From assembly GCA_017161075.1 (NCBI GenBank), contig CP046174.1, positions 2,728,001 through 2,792,000 of the forward strand: a stretch of 64,000 nucleotides of DNA, in the 5' to 3' direction. Source of the stretch: Erysipelotrichaceae bacterium 66202529. Lineage in GTDB: Bacteria > Bacillota_I > Bacilli_A > Erysipelotrichales > Erysipelotrichaceae. Shown piece by piece: positions 28,730-38,073 of this stretch. The notes beneath the pieces are model-generated. The model worked only from the letters and a program-made list of their open reading frames with translations. It was not told the origin of the DNA and made no database searches. Made by a program: the position numbers and the translations under genes. Each line of letters begins with the position of its first letter. Position 1 is the stretch's first letter.

Positions 28730-29131
28730 CATCATGACCTCCCTTTTTCCTTCAGTATATCACCTGAAGCTCACTCCAGGTCAAGTATTATCAAAGAAAA
28801 AATAAGCTCATATCCGTGTGCAGTTAAAGCCTTTTCAAAGCTTCTCCCAAAATTAAGGCTATATAACCCTATCTCCATAAAGCCTCCGTATTTACAGTAA
28901 TGATAACCGCACAGCTTCCAAGCTACAAACCGATAGCATTCACTTCCCAGTTCCATACCATGACGGTGCTCATGCCCCCAAGTACAGAAAGCCAGTGATT
29001 ATTATTTTACAATCCCAACAAGCTATCGAAATCACCTTATCATAACATACTGTTGCTTTATTGGAGATAGATTTCACTTATCCTTTTAACCCTACCCCAT
29101 CTGATAGCATCCATACCATGTATACCATAAT

Positions 29132-29159
29132 AAAAAATCCCCTTAACAGAGGATTTTTA
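29132..29159. terminator. bidirectional terminator beyond the diguanylate cyclase gene
   Basis: aaaaaatcc / ggattttt arms with A and T tracts, about 90 bases beyond the stop at 29251. The region 28730-29131 shows no supported gene. Confidence 0.7.
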
Positions 29160-29250
29160 AAGCTTACCGATTTTTATATGTTTTGCTTGCATTGATGCAC
29201 CTCAATGTGTCATCCCATGAGAGTTTCCACCTGGAATTGCCTTTTCTGCA

Positions 29251-31506
29251 TCAGCGATTGCGATTTTCCATTCTCTTTAATTTTAGGAAAATAGCCAGTA
29301 TCTGCGAAATCAGAGACAATGAGCTAATCTCCTCCCTTGTCCAGAATCTATGCCCTGTACATTCATCAAAGCCTACAAAGCCACTAAATATCTCCCTATC
29401 ATAAAATGCGCACTGCAGGGTGGAATGGATACCCTGATCTGTAAACAAATCCACCAAAACAGAAGGAAGAACAGTTATATCTCTGCAATAAAAGACATGA
29501 TTATCCTTAAACAGAGATTCATAATCTCCACAAGCGCTATACTCTACATCCTGTAGCTGCCCCCTTTGTGAAGTGATTCCCTCATTGCACCATTCATAAG
29601 TATTTGCTCCGCGCCTGCCATCCTCCGTATTTTCAAAAATATAGGAACGGCTGACGTCAAACTGCTTCCCTACGACCTCTAGCACCAGTTGAATAGCTTC
29701 ATCCAGATTTTCATATTGATAAAGAATACGGAAAACATAGCGTGCCAGATTATCCGGACTCTCTGCATATCGCTGCTCAGAATCAATGGCTGCACCAAGT
29801 GATGAGTTATTCAAAAGCTCCAGCGTACTCTGCTCCATTGGATCATACATGTGATAATTGTTCTTACCATGCAGCTTAGCCTGATACAACGCTTTATCTG
29901 CACATTCATAAAGCTCCTGAAAGCTTTTCCCGTCTCTTGGATATAGAGCGATTCCCATGCTGCAGGTGACCTTCAACGGCTTTTTTTCACGGATAAAGAG
30001 ATGCCGGAACATGGATAACAGCTCCTCTGCCTTTTCCTCAGCAGTTTGCTGTGAAGAAATATCCTTAATAAATATAGTAAATTCATCACCGCCAACTCGT
30101 CCTACGAGATCACTTTTCCGCACGATTTTCTTCATTCCGGCTGCCATTTCGCTAAGCACAAGATCGCCGGTAATATGTCCCAGTGTATCATTGATCTGCT
30201 TGAAATTGTCTGTATCAATCATAATCAGTGCGTTCATGGTATCCGGCTGCTCCTGCAAATAGTTTTTGATCTGCACCTTCATCGCATCGCGGTTATTGAT
30301 TCCTGTCAGGGCATCCTTTTCCGCCTTGTGACGCAGCCGCTCCAATTGTCTTCGCTCCTCGGTAATATCCAGACCGGTACTGTACAGCGATGGTATTCCA
30401 TCCCAGCTATCCTCACCACTGACATAGCAAAGTGTCACTGTCCAGACACGCTCCTCCTGAAAGCGATTATAGGCTCTGGCCTCAAGCACAACATTATCGC
30501 CGGTTTTTTTCAGCTTGCTGCGCAGTAAAAGAATACGCTCTATATCATCTGGATGAATATAGCTTCTGCAGCCATAATGCAGCTCTTCCTCAAGCTGCTC
30601 CGGTGTATAACCGATCATTTCCAGAAATATGCCGTTATACCACAAAATCGTATTATTGTCCCGGGCGTCAATGCGCACCATACCCGCAGGAATGGTTTTT
30701 AAAATCGCTTCACGCTCCTGATCCTTTTTCGCCAGCTTATATTCCTCACTGTACATATCATAAGAAAGCTCAATGCGTGCTCGGTGACCAAACCAATCCA
30801 GCATCCGATCTTTGATCATAAAGGTTCGTTTCAGATTGGGATTGTAGAATTCCCATTCATAGGTCTGATCCTTTTTCAAATGCGCATTGGTACAAAACGG
30901 ACAGGGTGCATCCAGCCCCTGGATTGCCTCGTAGCATTTTCTTCCCAATAGCTGGGACGCACTTGTCTGCAGGGTGTCACAGGCATGCTTATTCACATAT
31001 AAAAGCTCATAGGAATCCATATCACTGATATAAACATTTCCGCTATACACTGACATCATCCATTTGAAATTTTCTGTCATTTCCTTCTCTGATTGTACAA
31101 TCCGCTCTTGCTTCTCCATAGGTTCCTGAATGGGAGTATAGCATATTACTACCTCATAGGAATCATCATTTCCTTGCTTGAGAACAGCAGAAGCGCATAG
31201 CCATACACGCTTACCGTTTACAGTGATACCAATACGCTGCATTATACGGCTGAGTCCCTGTACTTTTGCCGATAACAATGTATCCCGAAGCTGGTAAAAT
31301 TCCTGTAAATCTGTCGAAAACAGAGCCTTGAGCCCAGCAGAGGGAAAAGCTTTCTCACCACCGGTCAACTGATAAAATTCCGTATTCGCCCAAAGCAAGG
31401 TCAGCTTTTGATCCAGGCAGTGTCTGCTTACCGCTATTGGCAGCTCCTCTATCATCTGTGCCTGCATCCTGCCCAGCTTATCATTCTCCTGCTTTACCTG
31501 TTCCAT
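29251..31506 (-). CDS. PAS-PAS-PAS-GGDEF-GAF diguanylate cyclase
   Basis: A 751-residue cytoplasmic c-di-GMP synthase. The first 400 residues hold three PAS-like sensor modules (about 15-130, 145-265 with CPFCTNAHL, and 270-390, a PAS_3 with MIGYTPEQLEEEL and HPDDIERI). The GGDEF domain follows (about 395-560): signature VGGDEF at about 472, intact, preceded by RKSD five residues upstream, the product-inhibition I-site. A GAF-like domain ends the protein (about 590-745). No EAL or HD-GYP part and no membrane span. gggaggg precedes the ATG. With the GGDEF-EAL protein at 35-36.8 kb it gives the window both a c-di-GMP maker and a likely c-di-GMP breaker. Confidence 0.93.
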   Translation of the reverse strand: MEQVKQENDKLGRMQAQMIEELPIAVSRHCLDQKLTLLWANTEFYQLTGGEKAFPSAGLKALFSTDLQEFYQLRDTLLSAKVQGLSRIMQRIGITVNGKRVWLCASAVLKQGNDDSYEVVICYTPIQEPMEKQERIVQSEKEMTENFKWMMSVYSGNVYISDMDSYELLYVNKHACDTLQTSASQLLGRKCYEAIQGLDAPCPFCTNAHLKKDQTYEWEFYNPNLKRTFMIKDRMLDWFGHRARIELSYDMYSEEYKLAKKDQEREAILKTIPAGMVRIDARDNNTILWYNGIFLEMIGYTPEQLEEELHYGCRSYIHPDDIERILLLRSKLKKTGDNVVLEARAYNRFQEERVWTVTLCYVSGEDSWDGIPSLYSTGLDITEERRQLERLRHKAEKDALTGINNRDAMKVQIKNYLQEQPDTMNALIMIDTDNFKQINDTLGHITGDLVLSEMAAGMKKIVRKSDLVGRVGGDEFTIFIKDISSQQTAEEKAEELLSMFRHLFIREKKPLKVTCSMGIALYPRDGKSFQELYECADKALYQAKLHGKNNYHMYDPMEQSTLELLNNSSLGAAIDSEQRYAESPDNLARYVFRILYQYENLDEAIQLVLEVVGKQFDVSRSYIFENTEDGRRGANTYEWCNEGITSQRGQLQDVEYSACGDYESLFKDNHVFYCRDITVLPSVLVDLFTDQGIHSTLQCAFYDREIFSGFVGFDECTGHRFWTREEISSLSLISQILAIFLKLKRMENRNR

Positions 31507-31607
31507 ACCGACCCTCCCTAATTTTAATCTATTCCAAGTTCCTGGAAAACCGCTGTTACGATGATGCTTTTGACGGTTTGATAAAGAATGCGAAGCTATC
31601 TGCCTGC

Positions 31608-31639
31608 ATCTTATTATGAATGACGCAAGATAATAAGAT
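31608..31639 (-). promoter_or_regulatory. leader hairpin of the diguanylate cyclase gene
   Basis: Perfect ten-base arms atcttattat/ataataagat with a 12-base loop, about 100 bases upstream of the ATG. A TATAAT on the minus strand at 31702-31707 would give an mRNA leader of about 190 bases containing it. No match to the GEMM c-di-GMP riboswitch that I can see. The rest of the gap to 31984 is A/T-rich and without a gene. Confidence 0.4.
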
Positions 31640-31984
31640 CACGTTCAATCAAACCAGCAATGAGCTTACAGCGTTTTATGTTTCATTGTTCCTTTTCATC
31701 CATTATAACATAACATGAAATATTTTATCTTTTTTTCAAAAAAATTATAAAATTACATTATATTTATTACCATAAAGATAACATCATATGAAAAATATTT
31801 CTCTTTAACGATGGAAATCACTTATCAACACCAGTCATACTTGGCAGATACGAAGCTGTCTGTCAGACTGTAAAAAAGCTGTATAGTGAAAAAGCATTGC
31901 CTGTATTATTTCCATGGACAGTCTTTGCATGTATATAGATAAGCTATGTACAGATCATATTTCCCTTGCTGTCATGCATTGTAT

Positions 31985-32410
31985 TTATGAATCAGAGAGC
32001 AGCTCTATTTCATATAAATCCTCCAATCTGATCCAGGATCGATCCGTAAATACCAGCCGTTTCTGATACTCGTCTATACGCTTCACACGCATAATCAAAG
32101 TAAGATACCTGCCGCCATCCTTTCGCTCATCCGCCTGGAAATATGTCACCCGTATATTAGGTGTTTCTTTTATGCGTAAAGTGATTTCCTGCAGCTTTTC
32201 ATTAAGCATCAGCTTTTGATGCTCATCCAGAATTCTTTTTTGTTCTACCAATCGCTGTGTTTCCTGAACAGCTTCCTTATGTCCGGTCAAAGCGGCAAAA
32301 GGTGCGAATTGAGCCGCCCTATCACGAATTGACATCTGCGGATGCTTTTTAGAAACTGGATGCTCGCGGTAAAGAATATCATCATATTTGTGAATGTCGT
32401 CTGCTTTCAT
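31985..32410 (-). CDS. YolD-like protein
   Basis: A 141-residue protein of the YolD-like family, small proteins usually encoded next to a Y-family polymerase and thought to act with it. Seen: HPQMSIRDRAAQFAPFAAL, which is the family signature, and a C-terminal half rich in beta strands (GRYLTLIMRVKRID). The ATG at 32410 lies seven bases after aaaggaga. It begins 11 bases after the stop of the polymerase gene, so the two are translated together. Confidence 0.88.
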   Translation of the reverse strand: MKADDIHKYDDILYREHPVSKKHPQMSIRDRAAQFAPFAALTGHKEAVQETQRLVEQKRILDEHQKLMLNEKLQEITLRIKETPNIRVTYFQADERKDGGRYLTLIMRVKRIDEYQKRLVFTDRSWIRLEDLYEIELLSDS

Positions 32411-32421
32411 CCTGTCTCCTT

Positions 32422-33939
32422 TCACGCCTTATGACCGCCTATGGTTTTATTTCGCTGGATGGTATTCGCCCCCTCCTCCAGATTCATTCCTTTTAATACT
32501 GCGTTTTTCCCATATTTTTTCTTGATTTGCAGAGTAGCCTGCTGTAACCTTTTTTCCTTCTCTAACTGTTTGTTTTCCTGCAGCTCCTGTTGAGTGAGCG
32601 CCTCATAATCGGTGAATAAATCCATTTGTTCCCTCATCTCCATAGCAGGGATCTGCTGTTCATCCAGTATATGATTAGCGCTGATATGAATCCGTCGCAC
32701 CGTCAGCTGCGGATTTACAATACGGTCAAACAATTCCATAACTGCCTCACTCATCAGTCGGCAGGAGGCCGTATGCCGTTTTAGATTAGCAGTACCGTGT
32801 GCATGCTTTGGGATTTTACGTCCATAACGATCTGTTGTCACCTCTCCCGTATAGCTTTGTTTATCTAGGTTTTCTATATCATAGCCGACAGAAAGAATAA
32901 TCTGATCTGTGACCTGTTGTTTGTCAACCAGTGCCAGAGCCAGCAAATCCAGCATTTCCTTAATGACCAGTCTTGTCTTTTCATAATCATAGGGACAATG
33001 CAACACCTGTCCGGTTGAGATGCTCGTATGCTGTGGCTGATATGCCTTTATATCCTCCATTGTGCAGGGCTCATATCCCCATGCATGGTCAATCAAAAGC
33101 TGTGCATTGATACCAAACAACTGGTACAGGCGATCCTCATTGTAGATATCCTCCGGCTTTCCCAAGGAGCATTTTGCTATATCTCCCATGGTATACAAAC
33201 CAATCTGTGCCAGCTTCTTTGAAATTCCTTTTCCTATTCTCCAGAAATCGGTAAGAGGCTGGTGCTTCCATAATAATTTTCGGTATCTTATTTCATCCAG
33301 TTGTGCGATACGCACACCATCCGCATCCGGCCGGATTCGTTTGGCAACAATATCCATCGCAACCTTGCAAAGATACAGGTTGGTACCGATACCGGCTGTA
33401 GCAGTAATTCCGGTTGTATTCAGGATATCCAGAATCATACGCTTGGCAAGCTCCCGCGGTGACGTCTGATAGGCTTTCAAATACCCTGTAACATCCAGAA
33501 AGACCTCATCGATGGAATATACATGAATGTCTTTGGGGGATATATATTTGAGATATATGTTGTAGATTTCCGTGCTGATTTCCAAATAATGCGCCATTCT
33601 GGGAGGCGCTGCGATATAGGTCATAGCATATTCCGGATGCTGCAGTAATTCCGTTTCATCATAGGATTCACCGGTAAAGGCATGCCCGGGAGCCTTTCGT
33701 TTTCTTTGACGATTGATTTCATTAACCTTTTGTATAACCTCAAAAAGTCTGGCTCTTCCGGATATTCCGAATTTTTTCAGGGAGGGTGTTACTGCTAGAC
33801 AAATTGTTTTCTGCGTTTTCCCAACATCCGCAACAACCAGATTCGTAGTTAAGGGATCCAGCTTTCTGCTTATGCATTCAACTGATGCATAGAATGATTT
33901 TAAATCAATTGCCATATAGATGTTTCTTTTTTGTTCCAA
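32422..33939 (-). CDS. Y-family DNA polymerase (UmuC/UvrX-like)
   Basis: A 505-residue translesion polymerase that copies damaged templates with low fidelity. AIDLKSFYASVEC (first catalytic Asp, steric-gate region, about 10-22) and YSIDEVFLDVTGY (catalytic Asp-Glu, about 144) are intact. Thumb and little-finger regions follow. EQMDLF at about 449 fits the beta-clamp-binding pattern QxxLF. The start is a TTG: gggaggtg lies five bases before it, and the next ATG (33915) has no ribosome site. I found no LexA-type box in the upstream 200 bases. Pairs like this with YolD are often carried by mobile elements in Firmicutes. Confidence 0.92.
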   Translation of the reverse strand: MEQKRNIYMAIDLKSFYASVECISRKLDPLTTNLVVADVGKTQKTICLAVTPSLKKFGISGRARLFEVIQKVNEINRQRKRKAPGHAFTGESYDETELLQHPEYAMTYIAAPPRMAHYLEISTEIYNIYLKYISPKDIHVYSIDEVFLDVTGYLKAYQTSPRELAKRMILDILNTTGITATAGIGTNLYLCKVAMDIVAKRIRPDADGVRIAQLDEIRYRKLLWKHQPLTDFWRIGKGISKKLAQIGLYTMGDIAKCSLGKPEDIYNEDRLYQLFGINAQLLIDHAWGYEPCTMEDIKAYQPQHTSISTGQVLHCPYDYEKTRLVIKEMLDLLALALVDKQQVTDQIILSVGYDIENLDKQSYTGEVTTDRYGRKIPKHAHGTANLKRHTASCRLMSEAVMELFDRIVNPQLTVRRIHISANHILDEQQIPAMEMREQMDLFTDYEALTQQELQENKQLEKEKRLQQATLQIKKKYGKNAVLKGMNLEEGANTIQRNKTIGGHKA

Positions 33940-34283
33940 TTCAACACCTCCCTAAGTGCTATCATAAGCATGGCTCGTAAATCATAGAACAAATCGCCTT
34001 ACCTGTCGCAACAGCGACCGGATTTCCTTATTATGTACAAAATTTTCATGCACATTCCCATGCAGTCTGTCTGCTTCACATGATAGCCTGAAAATAGCAC
34101 CAATTATATACTTCTGCTTGCGGGATAATGCAAGGTCTGTTTATTTTATCATATTTTCAGCGAATTTTTTGTATGATTTTAAAAAATATAGTTCTGGAAG
34201 AAATGCTTTGGAAGATTCATCACATAATACCAGATAATCAGAGATACGATATGGCTTTCATCAATCAGACCTCGATTTGTATT
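33940..34283. other. gap upstream of the polymerase gene
   Basis: No gene seen; A/T-rich in the second half. An open frame on the plus strand crossing 34128-34454 overlaps a terminator and a real gene and is not credible. Confidence 0.4.
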
Positions 34284-34314
34284 ATAAAAGACTCGCCTAA
34301 AAAACGCACGAGTC
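34284..34314 (-). terminator. terminator at the end of the surface-protein gene cluster
   Basis: On the minus strand gactcg/cgagtc arms with a 13-base loop, followed by ttttat. It is the first convincing minus-strand terminator after the genes that start at 52782. Confidence 0.75.
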
Positions 34315-34383
34315 CTTCCGGTTTTCATGATCAATCAGACAAACATCTGACTCTTATGTTGTCACTTGCTTTCATTCACATTT

Positions 34384-34803
34384 CTATTTTCCTGAAAGCA
34401 TTTCCTTTTTTATCCTATTCGCATATTTATAAAATGTCGATCTCTTCATTTTGATTTCATCGTAATAGTCACTCAATGGATAATTATTCTTAAAGCATTC
34501 ACTGACCCGCTCATGGAAGTCTTCAGGTAGGATCATTCTAGGTCTGCCATATCTTCCATTCCCCTCATGCTTCCTACGCAATGCAAGTTCGATCCCCTCT
34601 CGTTGACTTTTTTTTATCTTCTCTCTCTGCAATGACAGAACATGCTCCAGAAACAGCAAAAGGAATTTCGGCTGCACCTCTGTTCCATCTATATAAAGAA
34701 TGCTATGTTCTTCCTTGTAATGATTCAGCGCATCCTTCACCTCTGCCAGATCCTTTCCTAAATCCGATAGTGATTCTATAACGATCATATTTTCAGATTC
34801 CAT
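34384..34803 (-). CDS. serine-recombinase-like protein lacking the catalytic N-terminus
   Basis: A 139-residue protein resembling the second half of a resolvase/invertase: VIESLSDLGKDLAEVKDAL corresponds to the region after the active site, REGIELALRRK to the long helix, GRYGRPRMILPEDF to the hinge, and YYDEIKMKRSTFYKYANRI to the helix-turn-helix. The usual N-terminal 60 or so residues with the nucleophilic Ser and catalytic Arg are missing. This does not look like simple decay, because an aggagg site is placed correctly before the ATG at 34803. It may have become a DNA-binding regulator. Last gene of the minus-strand cluster. Confidence 0.72.
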   Translation of the reverse strand: MESENMIVIESLSDLGKDLAEVKDALNHYKEEHSILYIDGTEVQPKFLLLFLEHVLSLQREKIKKSQREGIELALRRKHEGNGRYGRPRMILPEDFHERVSECFKNNYPLSDYYDEIKMKRSTFYKYANRIKKEMLSGK

Positions 34804-34877
34804 ATTTTCATCCTCCTGCTATTTTAATAACATCCTAAATGCGATGAAATATCCTTTAGGCCTGTTTTAACTTCATA

Positions 34878-35042
34878 CTATTGACAGGAATCATGATCGA
34901 GCTTCCTGTCCTTCTTATTCTCCTTATCGATTTCCATATGAACCAGACCTTGCGGCGTCTGATAGATTCGAATGTCGTTATTTCCATGATCCACAATGAT
35001 CTTTCCTTTTTTGATCGCTTTCTTCTTTTTGAATATGTTCAT
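34878..35042 (-). CDS. 54-residue lysine-rich protein
   Basis: A short gene with a good start (gaggaag nine bases before the ATG) encoding a basic protein: MNIFKKKKAIKKGKIIVDHG, a central DIRIYQTPQGLVHMEID and a charged tail ending DHDSCQ. It lies 15 bases after the GGDEF-EAL gene and 74 before the resolvase-like gene, so it belongs to the same transcript. No family recognised. The IIVDHGNNDIRIYQTP stretch looks like a small beta hairpin domain. Cytoplasmic by sequence. Confidence 0.65.
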   Translation of the reverse strand: MNIFKKKKAIKKGKIIVDHGNNDIRIYQTPQGLVHMEIDKENKKDRKLDHDSCQ

Positions 35043-35057
35043 TTCACGCTTCCTCTC

Positions 35058-36842
35058 CTATACGATTTCATCTTCTCCGCTTTGTGCTCCAAGATATTCG
35101 TTCGAGAATCCTTCCGCTATCATTGGTCGTCCGATTAGAAAGCCCTGCCCTATATCACAATGGATCTTTTTGAGATACTCCAATTGGCATTCCTTTTCGA
35201 TCCCTTCACAGATCACTGTCATATCGATTTCATGTGCGAGTTCGATCGTCTTTTCTATGATCGATCTTGCTTTCTTGCTATTCTCGATCCCATCCAGCAG
35301 ACACTTATCGATTTTCAAAATGTCCGCAGAAACAACGCTTAGAAAGTTCAAGGATGCATAACCAGTCCCAAAGTCATCGATTGCAAGCAGGAAACCACGC
35401 TTGTGTAATTGTATAGCTAGATCAAGCATGTCATCCTGCTGTTCCACAAAGGCAGATTCTGTCAACTCGAAAGCGATATATTCATGTGGGATCTTATATC
35501 GATCCACTGTTGCACAGAAATTCTCAAAATATGTTTGATTTCCTATATGCAGGCGGGACTGATTTACCGATATCGGCTTTATCGCTAATCCCTGATCCAT
35601 CCATGAGCGCAGCTTCTTACAGAGCATCTCCAGCATATGAAAATCAAAATTGATGATCATTCCATATTCTTCGAAAACAGGGATAAATTCATTCGGTAAT
35701 ACAAATGCTCCATCTGCTTTTTTCCATCTGCATAATGCTTCACCAGAGACGACTTCTCTCGTATCGATATCGAATTGTGGCTGAATATACAAGATAAATT
35801 CCTCTTTTTGCATGGCTGGCACTGCCGATTCCAGTAGCTTGTTTTTATTGATCATCGCGTCCATCATATGATTCTCGTAATAAAACAGATGACTTCCTGC
35901 AAGGCTTTTAGGGATGCTCTGCTGTGCGATCAATGCCTTATCCAACATATCGATCACATGCTCATGCTGTATATCCTGTGGCTGATATACCCCTCCTGTG
36001 AAATGGATTTCCATATATAACTCATTACGCATCCTGTTATCATTCAATTTCTCTTTGATATCACGTTCAAGACGATATAACAGCTCATCCTTTGTATAGA
36101 AACGAAGCGTCACGGCAAATATGTCCTTTTCAATACGGCCACAGGCTTCTCCTTCACGACACATCTTGCTCAGGTATCTTGCGATCGTCTGTAAGACCTT
36201 ATCCCCCATCTTATATCCACTCGTTCTATTGATATAACGGAAATTCTTAATACCGAATTTGACGATCGCATAAGATTCATTTGGATAGTCCTGAAATAAC
36301 TGTTCTGTATCATTGATAAAGCCTCGCATGTTATTGATCCCTGTCAATGCATCTGTGTTCACAGCCTGAATGAGCTTGTCATTGAGTTGTGAATACGCAC
36401 TCTTTGCTCTGTCGATATTGAAATAAGTATCCTCCTGCATATTCTTATCTGCTATAGAATCATGGATATGAACGATTTTCCATAATTCCTTTTCCTTCAC
36501 CCAGATTACAGAAAAACGTAACGGCATGGAAACAAGATAATGCGTATCCGGTGGTGTCTCAACAGTGAGCTTTGCCATCACAACAGCACAGTTCTGATCG
36601 ATCGCAACAGCATGATACCATGACTTTTTGATAAGGAAATAGCCATCATAGACATTAAGTTCTTCTGCAAAGATTCTTGCTGCATCTTCTTTACTGAAGC
36701 AGATTTCATTTACTCCGGTTCTGATCCAGCTGACCTTATCAGATAAAAAACCGGAAAGTCCTGTATGATCGCGTTTTATATAATAAAGCTCGGCAAGCCG
36801 CTGTGTCAGTACCTCCAATTGCTTCTCTATCGTTTTTCCCAC
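35058..36842 (-). CDS. SnoaL-like sensor, degenerate GGDEF and EAL domain protein
   Basis: A 594-residue cytoplasmic c-di-GMP enzyme. Residues about 25-145 form an NTF2/SnoaL-like domain (FSKEDAARIFAEEL, then RFSVIWVKEKELWKIVHIHDS). The GGDEF domain (about 175-310) is degenerate: ACGRIEKDIFAVTL stands where GG(D/E)EF should be. The EAL domain (about 345-580) keeps its catalytic residues: SGEALCRW, SVNQSRL, FELTESAF, IDDFGTG, LKIDK, CEGIEKE and GQGFLIG. It should hydrolyse c-di-GMP, perhaps with GTP bound to the GGDEF part as activator. GTG at 36842 is preferred since aggag is eight bases before it. It follows the 352-residue surface protein gene by 160 bp with no terminator. Its N-terminal domain type recurs in the LytTR regulator at the head of the cluster. 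Confidence 0.88.
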   Translation of the reverse strand: MGKTIEKQLEVLTQRLAELYYIKRDHTGLSGFLSDKVSWIRTGVNEICFSKEDAARIFAEELNVYDGYFLIKKSWYHAVAIDQNCAVVMAKLTVETPPDTHYLVSMPLRFSVIWVKEKELWKIVHIHDSIADKNMQEDTYFNIDRAKSAYSQLNDKLIQAVNTDALTGINNMRGFINDTEQLFQDYPNESYAIVKFGIKNFRYINRTSGYKMGDKVLQTIARYLSKMCREGEACGRIEKDIFAVTLRFYTKDELLYRLERDIKEKLNDNRMRNELYMEIHFTGGVYQPQDIQHEHVIDMLDKALIAQQSIPKSLAGSHLFYYENHMMDAMINKNKLLESAVPAMQKEEFILYIQPQFDIDTREVVSGEALCRWKKADGAFVLPNEFIPVFEEYGMIINFDFHMLEMLCKKLRSWMDQGLAIKPISVNQSRLHIGNQTYFENFCATVDRYKIPHEYIAFELTESAFVEQQDDMLDLAIQLHKRGFLLAIDDFGTGYASLNFLSVVSADILKIDKCLLDGIENSKKARSIIEKTIELAHEIDMTVICEGIEKECQLEYLKKIHCDIGQGFLIGRPMIAEGFSNEYLGAQSGEDEIV

Positions 36843-37002
36843 ATCTATCACTCCTGCTTCATGCTTTGCTTATCGATGCTTCCATATTATTATCCTGCAC
36901 TGCTATACTATCCTTAAAAAGCAGTCACAGCACATGCCTGCATACATAAGGTGAAGCTGTAAGCTGATGATGTATGTCACGCTTATCTCTTTCCGCTTTT
37001 CT

Positions 37003-38061
37003 TTATTCTTTTTCATCAGGAACGTTCTTTCTCGTTCTCCATCTTTTTCTCAGGAATACATAAGACAGTCCGCCTAATGCTATCGTAAAGCTACCGACAG
37101 CGATCGCTGCATATGTAGGATCAACCTTTTCATTCTGACCGAAAAGTCCTTTCACCCAATCTAGAAAATCTGTTTGCAGTATTGGCTTATCTGTGATCAC
37201 CTGATCTGTTTCCGGTGTTAACAGGACTTCTACATACCCATCCTTATCTGCTTTTAGCAGCATTTTTTTCAGAACGAACTTCCCATCCTCATACGTATAA
37301 TGATACAGATATTTGTCCAACCAGCTTTCCGGTACCATTACTGCGACATATACCCTCATACCTATAGGAGCTTGTTCACACTGCAGGATCCATATTGCAT
37401 CCTTTCCTGCGATTTTCTGAATCTTAGTCAAATGCCTGCATTTGCTCAAATCGATCGTGATATCCCTATCTGTATTCTTGATATCTCCATATACGATGTG
37501 GATCCGATACCTTTGCTCTGCTTCTACATATAGATAGATATCCTGTTTATCTGCCTTCGCTTTTGATAACAGCGTGCTGCTTATGGTCAGTTGCCCTGTC
37601 CTGTCATTCCAGTAATATCCGGCTCCTTCCAGCTCTTGCTGCCTATACGCTTCAGAATATTTATCCTGATTTGTATCTGTTGTATCTGTTTGTTTATTTG
37701 TATCCTTACCTGAGTTTGATGATGCATCATTCTTTGATGCTTCATTTCCAGATCCAGGCTTTACCGGTTTAATTGGATCTGTAGGCACGACAATGATGAT
37801 ATCATCATCTCCCGGCTGATCTGGCACCTGTGGCTGATCAGGATCTTCAGGAAGCACAGGATCGGGTTTCTTAATCACGCCCAGCATATACCCATACATA
37901 CTTCCTTTGACCTCCTGTTTCCATGGCAAATTTGACTGCACCTCTTCATAATATTCTTCAACTGTATCTTTTTTCTGATCATGATCCTCTGCGTAGATCG
38001 AATTCATGTTCATGCAGAAGATCATCATCAGAATCATTAGAACACTTACCCTTTTTCCCAT
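37003..38061 (-). CDS. C-terminally membrane-anchored surface protein
   Basis: A 352-residue exported protein. Signal peptide (about 1-24, ending IYAED), a short domain (25-65), an acidic Pro-rich stalk (VLPEDPDQPQVPDQPGDDD, about 75-105), a Ser/Thr/Asn-rich linker, a beta-rich domain (about 150-300, with GYYWNDRTGQLTISSTLL), one span (about 317-336) and a basic tail RKRWRTRKN. There is no LPXTG motif, so it should stay in the membrane with most of the chain outside. aggaggtg lies six bases before the ATG; the gene starts 12 bases after the previous stop. It could be the wall or membrane base for the large surface protein (inference). Confidence 0.82.
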   Translation of the reverse strand: MGKRVSVLMILMMIFCMNMNSIYAEDHDQKKDTVEEYYEEVQSNLPWKQEVKGSMYGYMLGVIKKPDPVLPEDPDQPQVPDQPGDDDIIIVVPTDPIKPVKPGSGNEASKNDASSNSGKDTNKQTDTTDTNQDKYSEAYRQQELEGAGYYWNDRTGQLTISSTLLSKAKADKQDIYLYVEAEQRYRIHIVYGDIKNTDRDITIDLSKCRHLTKIQKIAGKDAIWILQCEQAPIGMRVYVAVMVPESWLDKYLYHYTYEDGKFVLKKMLLKADKDGYVEVLLTPETDQVITDKPILQTDFLDWVKGLFGQNEKVDPTYAAIAVGSFTIALGGLSYVFLRKRWRTRKNVPDEKE

Positions 38062-38073
38062 TCTCTACACCTC

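Noticed and set aside
28771-28956. A 61-codon minus-strand frame between the reductase and the cyclase terminator
   Set aside because: No ribosome site, Cys/Tyr-rich random-looking sequence and no partner; not supported as a gene.
31507-31984. A GEMM-type c-di-GMP riboswitch before the diguanylate cyclase
   Set aside because: The conserved core and tetraloop-receptor sequences are not present; only a simple hairpin is seen.
34128-34454. A 108-codon plus-strand frame near the end of the surface cluster
   Set aside because: It runs through a terminator and antisense through a well-supported gene; no ribosome site.
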